Under the pieces are notes generated by a model, which saw only the letters and a list, made by a program, of their open reading frames with translations, did no database searches and was not told the origin of the DNA. A program made the translations under genes and the position numbers. Shown one piece after another: positions 1-11,400 of a DNA stretch of 64,000 nucleotides. How positions within the stretch are numbered: position 1 is the first letter of the stretch; the number at the start of each line of letters is the position of its first letter. The DNA is from Mesodorylaimus sp. YZB2_4 (lineage: Eukaryota; Nematoda; Enoplea; Dorylaimida; Dorylaimidae): NCBI GenBank assembly GCA_030248295.1, contig JASANH010000626.1, positions 2,232,001-2,296,000 on the forward strand, read 5' to 3'.

Positions 1-919
1 TCGCAAGGCATGAGCCGTCTCGGGTTTCGCGGCGGGCGATACGGCCATTGCCCGTTTTTCGCTAACGGGCAGCGTAACAACAGTGATCATCAGCAACAAT
101 CTGCTGGCACTGAACAGCCTCGGGAACAACCGCAGCAACGTCCAAATGAAATCCCCGGGACCCAATTCTTACGCGATGTGGGACAAGCCGTCGCTGCCGT
201 TCTGAACGGGTTTGGTAAGTTGGGTGTCCAGCAGATGTTGTAGAGTGGAGTTCAAGAGCGTGGGCTAATCTGATCCTTGAAGGCCCCTCATATTTCACTG
301 TTCTGGGCTAAACACTCAGTAGCAGTGCAGTAAAGCTGCCACGTACGTATAAGTAAAGTGTGGCTGATGTGACAAAACCATATGTCCTTTGTGTATTAAG
401 GCTGGGTCTCTTTTCAGGCATTGACGTTGATATCGATGTGGAACAGCAGGACGGGCAGCGCACCAAGGTGACTCCGCCGAAACCCGAGGAACCACAGCAA
501 AAGACTGAAGAGAAAAAGGAAGAAGGCCAGTCCACTCCTATCGTGGATCATCCAATGGAAACCGTTGCTTCGCCAGCTCCAGTCGCTGAAACTATGGAAA
601 CTGGGGAAAAGGTACACATTTTATCAGTCCAAGCTTGTCTACGTTCACGCCTGTTCTCCCGTTTTAGACCCCTGATGCACCGCAAGATTGGATGATCCTT
701 GAAGCCGCCGACGCTACGGCCGCGCAGGAAACGCAAGTAGCTGCGGCTACTTCGCCATCGGCTCCTGCGACTGCTGGTTCGAGTGTGGACAGCGCTTTGG
801 CTTACATGACGGCTATGGGCTTTACGAACGAAGGCGGTTGGTTGACTCAATTGCTGGAGGCCAAGAATGGCGACATATCGGCCGTCTTGGATATTCTGCA
901 CCCGTCCAACAAACCGTGA
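1..919 (+). CDS. sqstm1: Sequestosome-1 (p62/ref(2)P), 3' part of gene
   Basis: Selective-autophagy receptor that binds ubiquitinated cargo through a C-terminal UBA domain. Three exons are visible: <1..214, 418..611 and 668..919, with GT..AG introns and matching phases (1, then 0). The motif VDIDVE across the first junction matches the conserved p62 block after FLRDVG. A PEST-like Glu/Lys/Pro-rich linker follows. At about 686-700 the peptide DWMIL fits a WxxL LC3-interacting region. The last exon ends in a UBA domain containing [20 protein letters not shown], almost as in human p62. The N-terminal PB1 and ZZ domains lie outside the window. The first 30 or so bases may be linker sequence; the 5' border of the exon cannot be seen. 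The family call is secure. Confidence 0.92.
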
Positions 920-1595
920 TCGGCATGATCAGAAGAATGGTGGCGAAGTGAGAAGGCTCGATGAGTTGTAAAGATATTTTTATATAGTCTAAAGCAGATG
1001 GTTATGAAAGTATAGAGCAAATGGTAAGACTTGGTATATGAGCTCGGTAAATAGTTAAAACATGGATAGATGGTTTTACCCATTAGATGTTTTACGTATA
1101 TACTATGGACTGACACATGTGGGTTTGCGTGCTCTTGTCTAGCAGTATCCTGTATTTCCGGTTTAGTGCGCCACAAAATATCTTTTCTTGAGTTTTGGTG
1201 AGATGAAATGTGTGAAGCGATTCCGGGTTTTGTGGTTATCACTTGTAATAAAGTGTGCTTACTGCATAATTCACATTGTGCACTGTCACTCATGTCAATC
1301 CGTACAAACTGCACATACCAGAAATGTTACAGTAAAGCACAGATCGATCACATAGCTAACAGGAAATTTCGACACACATGATATAACATGAGTCATAATG
1401 CCATAGTCGTGAACATAAAAAATGAGGAACCCACGACAGAAACAAATTTTGACCACAGAATTCTCAAAAGGCTGTTTTGTAACGTAGCATAAGCACCGCG
1501 TGCAACACGTAAGCATAATCTCCCCCCATCAGGTGATGACACACCTCAATTTAATCAGCGCATGACAAACTTATCAGCCCTTGACTCGAAGCTCT
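920..1595. other. Convergent intergenic region with poly(A) signal
   Basis: Space between the 3' ends of sqstm1 (+) and the arrestin-domain gene (-). An AATAAA at 1247-1252 on the plus strand is a plausible poly(A) signal for sqstm1, which would give a 3' UTR of about 340 bases. No coding exon or repeat is recognised; the ORFs across it are AT-rich chance frames. Confidence 0.6.
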
Positions 1596-3712
1596 TCATT
1601 GTTTACAAGCGACTGGCGGTGCCGAAGCGGTAGCTGCAGCCGTAGCAATTGGAACAGCAGGACGATGCAGGTCGGCGTAAGTCGGATATAAGGGACGATA
1701 AGTGGTGTCGCCAAACGTCTGCTCGTTATCTTCATGTTCGATATTGCCTTGGTCCATGTGAAGACATTCTTCGTAGCTTGGCAATGCTTAAGAAGTTGGA
1801 AAAGCAGATAGCCACAGTTAGTCTTCGATGAAAAGAGACAAACAAGAGGCACTTACGAGGCAGATCCAAAATGTCAGCAGCCGGAGGAGCAGATGGTTGT
1901 GTGGTGAGACGCGGTGCAGGTGTTGGTTGTTGCTGCTGATCGTGTGGCAACCAACTGATCGGCTGTTGATGCAGTGGAATCGTACCAATGACTATGGGAA
2001 TAGTCAATACAATCTTCGGCGAGTTCTCCACGTCAACAATGAACTAAAATAGAAAGCATTTATCAAAAAAACATGGAACTGACTAGTGAGCTCACACATG
2101 GAAAAGGAATTTCAGTTTTCATCTTCATTATACCTGAGTAGCCCTGCATTAAAAAAGATACCAGGGGGCGGATGGTCTAAACACCCATCAGGTAGAAGGC
2201 GCCTGAGACATCAGCCCGACGGGTTTCTGCCCTGCCCGAAGGTGCCTATCGAGCGGCCAACGAAGGCAACCAGGTACATAAACACACTTAGAACTGTGAC
2301 TTCGAGAACGTTTCCCTCTCCATTCCCATCAGCACAGGAACTAATTTGGCTACTCTCAAGCAGTCCAGTCGACTTACCTTGAACATATAATCGACATTGA
2401 TCAATCGACATCCTCCCAACTTGGACGGAGGCAAAGCGGGTATATTCAATGGTTCTTGGTGCCAAACTTGGACATCGCCGCATGTCACTTCGCCTTGACT
2501 GATGAGACCAATCTTCGTATTACCAGCGCAAAAGCAGCTGCCGCCGCTCGACGACAAGTAGATGACATTCTGAAACGAATAACGAAATAAAATAAATCAA
2601 ATTTATATGCACTTACGAACTGGGAAGGAATTATCTGTTAGATACCGTCTTAATTACTAAAAGTGCACCAATTAGCTCGAAAAAGTTGGCATACCTGTTG
2701 CAAGAAGGCTTCCACGCCTTTCACTCGTTTCGAACTGTAATTGGACACTTCGGCGTTAATCAACATCTTCTCGCCAGGCACGTACGCGCATCGATCCAAC
2801 TTGACAGTCACTGTCAGCCCGCCACGAACGCACGCCAGGATCCTGTCCGTCATGCTGAACCGCTTATCCGAATGGACATAGCCGGGAGTCTAAAATAAGG
2901 TAAAATTAACATAAAATAAAAATAGAAATTAATGGAATGACTCACAAATGCTTTTGGTTCTCCATTCAAATCCAAATTACTGACCAACGTAAATGCCTTT
3001 TTCGCGTTGACATTGAATACCCACGGGCGATGGATGATCGCTTTACATAAATATCGAACGTGACCCAAGGAACTTTCGAACGAGGACGGCGATTTTTGTG
3101 GTGGAGTGAACGAAAATGGGAATTCCACGTAGCCAGCGTTCAGCATAGTAGTATCACCCAAAAGCGATGTGTCAGCTAAAGTTTAGAAAAATTGTATTAA
3201 TGAAACGTAAACCACGAAAATCAAAATTTTCTTACCGCTGCCGAATAATACTACAGTTTCGTCAAAATACTTTTGAGTTTCAGAAACTTTCTTTTTTGAA
3301 TTTGTATCTTGAAAATTTACACTGGCTTCGCCCAACCATCGTAATTTTACAGCTGAAATAAAAGCAAATTTTTAGAATATATGAATCTAAGAAACCAGGA
3401 AAAAGTTTTCTGGATTTTTCGATAACAGCGATGTGCACAGGAACAACGATAAGTAATAGAATTTTAGAAATTTTGGCGAAATTTCCGTCGGAAGCAGAAA
3501 AATTTTTTAAAATTAAATTACAGAAATTTGAGACAACTTGAAATTTAAGACTCACAAAGTGAACAAAACAGAAACATCAACTTACATCTAACTTTCATAG
3601 CCTCGTTCAAATCGATGATTACTTTGCCACTGACCACTTGTCCAGCATAGAAAGCCCCGCTCGGGCTGTCGAACACGATATCGAATCGTTTCACAGGACT
3701 TCCACCGACCAT
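1596..3712 (-). CDS. Arrestin-domain-containing protein (alpha-arrestin, ARRDC type)
   Basis: Adaptor that links membrane cargo to NEDD4-family ubiquitin ligases. Seven exons join in frame: 3586..3712, 3236..3352, 2946..3175, 2695..2889, 2378..2569, 1857..2043 and 1596..1786, giving 412 residues, usual for ARRDC2-4. Arrestin N-domain landmarks are RFDIVF near the start, VKLRWLGEA, and GHVRYLCKAIIHRPWVFN. The C-domain has RILACVRGGLTVTVKLDRCA. The tail has PLPSYEE, a PxY-like site for WW domains (one proline short of PPxY at the exact position), and a Tyr/Pro-rich end. I chose the ATG at 3712 because the frame is closed upstream by a TAG near 3776. The gene lies head-to-head with RNF213. Confidence 0.9.
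2153..2287 (-). repeat. Fragment of TGTA-ended MITE family A
   Basis: In an intron of the arrestin gene. Resembles part of the elements at 10225-10499, 38211-38453 and 59311-59555: it shares the GCGGATGG..., CCTGAGACATCA and CCAACGAAGGCAACCAG blocks. Both ends are missing. Confidence 0.7.
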
Positions 3713-4858
3713 TCTCTCGAAATTATGTTGTAAGACTGACTTGGAAATGATGACCGGAGCCACTATATTCTATCCCGCTACAGAAAAACAACTCGCCACC
3801 ATGAACAGGCACAAAACAGCACAGCCTCGCCTCGATGAGTCACACGCGCGCACACCGTACAAGCACGTGGGTGGCCCCGCCCCGTCCCCCCCCCCGGCCG
3901 GTCATACAAAGGACTTTGACCTCGTCATTACCTGGCCCCAAGATAGGAAAAAACTCAAATCAATCGACCGGAACTTGCGCAAATGTAAAATTTGAACTTT
4001 GGTTGACCGTCAGAAGTTTTTATGGCTTTTATTTTTATGTTTTCGCGATAAATCGGTGCTACTCTGGATGGGAGCTTCCCTTTGATGTGCTAGTTTTCTG
4101 CTTGATATCAAAGGCGACTGTCCGAGGTTTTTGTTTTATGTTAGTGTTTTCAGCGAGCCGCTGACTACATAAAACGCGTGGGCATTCTGAATCGCCTAAA
4201 CATGAATCAGGGCTCAAAGTCCAGGTTCCACGTCAAACTATATCAAAGCATGAAGCCAAGCGCCTGCGGCCTGATTCGACCGTATCAACTGGACCAGGAC
4301 CAACCTGCATCTCATTTGCACTAACTGATAGCAAGTACTGTAGGAAAGTTCTATGCTGTTAAAAAGGCTTATGGTGAAAGATTTATAATATTAGTAGGAT
4401 ACAAACTCAGAGCGAATATATTAGCTAATTGAATACCAAAGTTGCCGCCGTTTGTGGCAACTGAAATATCAAATTAGCTTCTGTAACTTCGCTTCGAGTG
4501 CACCCTTTATGAGCGTCTTTAATTCACCTACATACTGCAATCGCGCAAGCTGGTGTGTCTGATCTGCCTGAAAATACTGGTTTATTTCAGTCCTGGTTTG
4601 TTTGCAAAAGGCGTTCCGTTGAAGCTGCATAATGCGAAAAGCACATTCAAAGTGTGATAAGCAATCAGTAACTCCAGCTCAGTTCACCTATTGGCTTTGT
4701 CACGCACTACAGAAATGCTGGGCTCGTCCGCGCAGGGTAAGTTGACAAAGAACACATTGAGTCATGGGTAAATACAGTAGCATGGGTCGACAGAATAGGC
4801 ACCTGTTAGAAGTGGGGCGAAACTTCCCTCACGTACAGTGTATGCTAGCACCTACCTG

Positions 4859-4975
4859 ATCAGCACTGTGCGTCTGCTTAGCTGATCGAATCAAGCACTG
4901 ATAAAATACACATGTGACTGTGCCAAACTAGGTCATAGAATACTCTAGAATAGTGATGGGAATGGACGTCCACTG
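4859..4975 (+). repeat. Dispersed repeat, copy 1 of 2
   Basis: Closely matches 9291-9403 in the same orientation. Shared blocks include TGTGCGTCTGCTTAGCTG, GTGCCAAACTA and AGTGATGGGAATG followed by GGACGTCC. No coding content and no clear terminal repeats, so the element class is unknown. Confidence 0.75.
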
Positions 4976-5182
4976 TATGAGAACGAATGGTAGTCAGCCA
5001 GCCAGCCAGTAGACACAACATGATGTTTGATATTAGCTCGAAGCGCCTAGCTAACCGTCGAACGCATAGCACCTGTTCTCACAATCTGGACGATCTACAT
5101 CATATACCCTTCGTTATCTTTGTTCATGCTCATGATGATCTGATGAGTCAGAGTTGCGCGTTTGCGCGATGGCGTAAAGCTG

Positions 5183-5312
5183 GAAGTATAGTTCGATGCG
5201 ATGCGTCAAATAAGCTTGCGATGCGACGTTTCAGGCACCTTTTTACATTGTCATTTGACCCAAAAGTGTCGCATCGCACGCTTATTTGACGCATCGCATC
5301 TAACTATACTTC
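5183..5312. mobile_element. MITE with 45-bp near-perfect terminal inverted repeats
   Basis: 130 bp in which the first and last 45 bases are inverted copies differing at about two positions (GAAGTATAGTT...GATGCGAC). Such a short element that is mostly inverted repeat is a non-autonomous DNA transposon. A diverged relative appears at 63866-63945. Confidence 0.85.
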
Positions 5313-5462
5313 GGGCTTAAGAGTGCGTCATTCACCGCTTTTATAAGAGCGAGCGCATAGATTCTAGTCTAGTGTATCCGTGAGCAGCGCTCGCGATGAG
5401 CGCTGTTTGGGCAACGATTGAGAAGGAAAGGTTGCTTTAGTTCTTTCTGCTGTGTTTGAAGC

Positions 5463-8400
5463 ATGGACGGCAAAAAGCGTGAGGCAAATGGCTCACGCAC
5501 GCCGTCGAGCAATTTGCTAGAAGATAAAAAGGAATTGACGGAAATGGAGATGGAAAAAGGTGAGGAGTAATTTTTAGACTTGCTCAGCGCAGATTTTAGC
5601 AGAAGTGCGCATGGGGTAGGCAGAGAAAGATTTATCCGTGTGACTTCTGAATATGCGACACAAGTTTCAAAAAGCTTTTTCGTTAACTGCCGCCAGAAGT
5701 GTCTAGCTGTTCATCTATCCCTTTGCTTGGTAGTAGAGTATGATGAGGCTATCGATGAAATTGCGCAATGTTGGGTAGCTGAAACTTTGCGCAATATTTT
5801 GCAAGGCATTTGCTGCCATTATCGATTGCACCTTTGTTTACCTCTGCCTGTCAACCCACCCTATAGGCTGGTAGGGGAGGGAGAAACGGGATTGGTGTCA
5901 GGACCAATATGTTCATTTTGCGATTTGGTGGCACTAAACTGGTGCCTACGTTTTATTGGAGTATACTCATGCAACCGCACACGCACTCATGGTACAGTTT
6001 AAAATGAGTATCGTTTCTAAAGCGATCACTTTTGAAAAAAATTTGAATTTCGGTTCATAGACAGAAACACTAAAGTTACAATCCCCGCTAGGCCGGGTCG
6101 TGGCCTAGCGCAGGAGCGTACGCAGGATTTGAAATATACACGGTGTCCCAAAAGTCTTCATACAACTTTATTTTTGAAATATTGCACGGTAAGAAACATT
6201 TGTATGAAGACTTTTGGGACACCGTGTATAGAGGTGCTCACCAAGAAAAAGTCGAAATTTATATAAATTTTAGGATTTTGCTATGGTGACAAGATGGCAT
6301 AATGTGAAGAGGCAAACTCGCACACCTTCTGGGGAAGGGGGTTCATTTGGACCCTTGCACCCCTCCGTACTCACCTGCGCCTGTTCTGGGTGCGCACTTT
6401 TACAGCAGAGGTTTTGACCACCACCTGGGTAAAAAATGATAAAATGTGTGCCCCTTAGCTCTCGAGTCCGCTCTATGGTGCTTGGCTATGGATAAAATAT
6501 GACATGACATGCCAAAGATTTAGAATTTTTTAATGAGGAAGTGAACTTTAATTTTGCTCTCTTTCTTGCGTCACTATTTACTCGTACTGTAGATTACTTT
6601 CGAATGAGCAACTGTGACCACACAGTGTAGCATGTGCCAGTGCAACAAGGCATGTGGTCTCTGACAAAGTGTTTGTGTTTGTTTAGGGACAGGTCAGGAT
6701 CACTTTTTCGGAATCAGGGCAAATCCCTACTTAGGTGCTTTATGTATACGGCTGATGTTAGTACCTACCAAGTATGAGCAAGGTCAGCTGGGATGGGGGG
6801 GGGGGGGGAGTACCAGAAATGGTGAAGATGAATGCTGGCCGCGCAGCAGCCAAGGAGCGTAGCTTAGGGGGTGAGGCGTGGGTCCCCCGCCCCGCTGGAG
6901 GCAAAACTTTTAGAAATTACTGATTTATAAAGCGCCTTTATGAAAGTTATGCTTCAAATTTTCCTCCAGTATTTCCTTGACTTGAATGCCTTCTTAGAAG
7001 CTCATGCTAGGAACTTGGTGAATCAAGCTTGTGAGTATATATAAACTGACATACACACACACTGACATACACTGATATACTCTGATATACATACTGACAT
7101 ACACACTGATATGCACTGACATACACTGACATACTGTACACTGACATACGCTGATATACACTGATGTACATACTGACATACACACTGATACACACACTGA
7201 TATACTCTGATGTACAGTGATATACATACTGATGTTATGGATTCGTGTGGCTTCCGAGTTCCGCAGCACCTTTCTTCCCCCAAGTTAACTCAACAGTGGC
7301 ATTTTTGCAACTGGCCTCTCTGTTGAATATGACCAGCTAACCTACCCCAAACTTCTCTACCTGCCAAAATCTATAATAACCATAAGTAATCTACTTGGCA
7401 CAGTATTCAATCGCCACTAGCATCACCGCTCCACTGAAAACTGGACCTATCGAAACATAATGACTATCAACTATCTTCTCGGTGCCAATGCCTGAATAAC
7501 ATGAAAACTTGTACCAGCTACAAAACAATGGCATAGATAGCGCCTCCAATGCATCTCACATTTATATACTTGTCACACTGATATGCATACTGACATACAC
7601 ACTGATACACACTGATATACACTAATATGCACTGACATACACCGACATACGCTGATATGCACTGATATAAATACTGACATACATACTGATTTGCACTGAC
7701 ATGCACTGATATGCACTGACATACGCTGATATGCACTGATATAAATACTGACATAAACACTGATATACACTGATATGCACTGATATGCACTGACATGCAC
7801 TGACATACACTGACATACGTGGACATACGCTGATATGCACTGATATACATACTGACATACACACTGATATACACTGATATGCACTGATATACACTGATAT
7901 GCACTGACATGCACTGACATACGCTGATATGCACTGATATACATACTGACATACACATTGATATGCACTGACATGCACTGACATACACTGACATACACTG
8001 ACATACGCTGACATACGCTGACATGCACTGATATACATACTGACATAAACACTGATATACACTGATATGCACTGACATGCACTGACATACGCTGATATGC
8101 ACTGATATACATGCTGACATACACACTGATATACACTGATATGCACTGACATGCACTGACATACGCTGATATGCACTGATATACATACTGACATACACAT
8201 TGATATGCACTGACATGCACTGACATACACTGACATACGCTGACATACGCTGACATACGCTGACATGCACTGATATACATACTGACATAAACACTGATAT
8301 ACACTGATATGCACTGACATGCACTGACATACGCTGATATGCACTGATATACATACTGACATACACACTGATATACACTGATATGCACTGACATGCACTG

Positions 8401-11400
8401 ACATACGCTGATATGCACTGATATAAATACTGACATGCACACTGATATACACTGATATGCACTGACATGCACTGACATACGCTGATATGCACTGATATAA
8501 ATACTGACATGCACACTGATATACACTGATATGCACTGACATGCGCCGACATACGCTGATATGCACTGATATAAATACTGACATGCACACTGATATACAC
8601 TGATATGCACTGACATACGCCGACATACGCTGATATGCACTGATATAAATACTGACATGCACACTGATATACACTGATATGCACTGACATACGCCGACAT
8701 ACGCTGATATGCACTGATATAAATACTGACATGCACACTGATATACACTGACATGCACTGACATACGCTGATATGCACTGATATAAATACTGACATGCAC
8801 ACTGATATACACTGATATGCACTGATATACATACTGACATACACACTGATATACACTGATATGCACTGACATGCACTGACATACACTGACATACGCACTG
8901 ATATACACTGATATGCACTGATATGCACTAATATACATACTGACATGCACACCGATATACACTGATATAGGCCAGGCTAGGCTCGCTTTCATGCGTGTGA
9001 GACAGGTCAGGCCAGGACAGGTTTGGGTCGAGTCGAGTGAGTGAGTTGTATTACTGTTTACATACAGTACTGTAGACTGGCTGGACAATTGGCCCACAGC
9101 CTACAGTACTGTAGGCCAGGGCCAGGGCTTGGTCTAGCCAAGATACAATTTGATCGCTTTTGCTTGCTTCCTTTTCTTTCTGGACCTGAGAAAGGGGGGT
9201 TTAGGGGGAGGATTCAGTGTCCTGGCTGGCCCAACGGGGGGTTTACCCCACCTACCCTTCTCCCTTGCGCGTACTTGGTAACTATCTGACCATCATTGTG
9301 CGTCTGCTTAGCTGGTCTAAGCAGGCGTGGATAAAATCCTCATGTGATTGTGCCAAACTACATGAAATATTGTAAAATACAGTGATGGGAATGTTGGACG
9401 TCCGCTTGTAGAGCGCACTTTTCAGTCATCCAGATTTTTCAAGCTTTTTCTTTGGCTGAATTTCAATCGTTTTATATAAGCTAAAATTGATAAGTACATT
9501 TCCAGTTTCGATGCACGTCCAGCAAGGTCAGCTTAAGCAAAATCAGTGTTTCTATCGTTATAATTGATTTGAGCTGATGTTGCTGTTTTCTCTTCATCGC
9601 TACTGCTCTCAGCCTCTAAACTATAATCTCCTCGAACGATGAATGAGCCAATATCTTCTGCTTCCTCTGTCGAGATATGATACGATAGATCAGAGTGTAC
9701 CTAGCGCGTGAAATCCTTGGCTCGCCCTAGGGCTATCTAGGGCTGACCAGAGGATGGCTCAAGCCACAGGAACGCAGTCCACGACGCCTTCCTATATCGT
9801 TTGTTAGCCACCCCACCACAAGGGCCGTGTAGACTCACAATTAGGAAAGCAGCCGCACGTGCCGGGCGTCGAAGGGGTTCTGACGGACCTGAGCCCGAAT
9901 GGCTCACAGAGCAAGTTCAGACCAGGAACTCAAGATTAGTTCTCTACCGGTGCCTGCAATCAGACCAGTTTCTCGACCTCGACCTCGCTCTCGGTCTCGT
10001 GCTGGCCCTGACTTAGGAGAAGCGGACCGGTTCCTTGAACCAGTGCACGAATAGGCCAGAGGGCATAGTACATGCCAAGCCCATGCCTTTTAAAATGTAA
10101 TATACATACCTTAAGCCCCCAAGTCCGAAGACCTGGCCTGTGAGCTACCCAGGCAAGGGAGTTGCCGACACGAGTCAACCTCGATGCTCGGTACACACCA
10201 TCACGCTCCTCCCGTGACGTCAAATGTAATAGGCGGAATAGCCCTAGAGAAGATACCGCGGGGAGCGGATGGACTCAAAACCCTCAAGGCAGGTCACCTA
10301 TTCCTAGGTGCCTGAGACATCAACCCACCGGGTTTTAGCCTCGCCTGGAGGAGAGTATCAGGCGCCAACGAAGGCAACTGATACGCTGTATGTGGCGGCC
10401 AGTCAAGGCAACCGCATACTGCTCCGTGCATAAGGCAGCCAGTAAAGGCAACCAGATGCACTACCTTCTCCACAAGCCAAATACACCTACCGTACTACAC
10501 GCGCTTATACTGTATACATGCAGAATCATAATGCCTCAATGTCGGGATCCCGACCTACCCCTCGTGTTTGTCGCAAAAACCTGCTTAGAGAAAAATTGTT
10601 TAACTCAAGCGATGCGGGAAGCTTTTGAAAGATGTGGTGTCAGGAATTGTGAGCTTTGTCTCGTGTCCACATCAAGTCTCAGGTGTGGCTTCAGACCTTG
10701 TAAAAACTGTAAGAGACTCGACCACTGTTTCAGAAAACGGTGCAGACATGGATGACGCGGGCTCATTCGAATTAATTGATTCAATTGAGCAGAATGACGA
10801 AGAGATGGACCTGGTTATCAGTGGTGATGGATCAATGGCCAGCAGTCTGTTGGACAATGCTGTGCAGGCAATTCACCATGGTGGTTCGGCACCGTCCAAT
10901 GTAGTGGAAGACGTCCAACGTGAATCGTCCACTGCCATTGCCCCAAAAGAGGCGCGAAGCGAAAAGCTGCAAAATCAAGTCCTCGCCGAAGGCAGTGCTG
11001 GCGGAGAAAGCGATGATTCGAAACCCGATCAAACTGATGTCAAAGAAGGACGAGAACTGCAGTTCAGTCGCAAAAATAAGGACGTCGAGGCACTGGCGGG
11101 TGCAAACGATGTCCAGCTGGATCACTTAGCTGATGGCGGAATCATCCTCAGCTGTGGACAAGGTGGCGAGGACGACGATGAGGAATGTAAGGCTTCTTTC
11201 AATACCAACGATTTAGATGGTAGCAATGTGGGTGGCACGACTGAATGTACGAAGTCGACCCCTGATTCTGGAGAAATATATGCGGACCCCGAAACGACTG
11301 TTAAGGGCAACGCCGACTGCGACCCTGATGCTGGTGGATTATTCAACGCCTGGGCAGCAGTGGCCAAAGATAAGGACCGAGTTGATACTGAGGAAAAAGA

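Larger units (their letters stand above)
3713..5462. other. Divergent intergenic region between arrestin gene and RNF213
   Basis: 1.75 kb between two start codons on opposite strands, so promoters of both genes should lie here. I see no clear TATA box or CpG-island-like stretch. It holds a dispersed repeat (4859-4975) and a palindromic MITE (5183-5312). The rest is unrecognised single-copy sequence. Confidence 0.5.
5560..10733 (+). other. Large first intron of RNF213, repeat-filled
   Basis: Runs from donor GGTGAGG at 5560 to the acceptor TGTTTCAG at 10733. Contents: mariner-type MITE at 6139, SINE fragment at 6385, 10-bp satellite at 7041-7230 and 7575-8969, dispersed repeat at 9291, and family A MITE at 10225. 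Nothing recognisable between about 9410 and 10220 apart from a fragment near 9720-9780 that is inverted relative to 35437-35475. Confidence 0.65.

Noticed and set aside
5580-6002. Plus-strand 140-codon ORF after RNF213 exon 1
   Set aside because: Begins inside intron 1 just after the donor, has no homology I recognise and no splice logic.
7041-8969. CRISPR-like regularity of the satellite
   Set aside because: Units are contiguous with no unique spacers, and the genome is eukaryotic.
7518-9097. Three overlapping minus-strand ORFs of 460-490 codons rich in Ile-Ser-Val-Cys-Gln
   Set aside because: They are the same 10-bp satellite read in three phases; a real gene would not stay open in all three.
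10390-10755. Plus-strand 121-codon Cys-rich ORF ending at 10755
   Set aside because: Overlaps a MITE and the RNF213 exon 2 acceptor in a different frame; the cysteines do not form a known motif.
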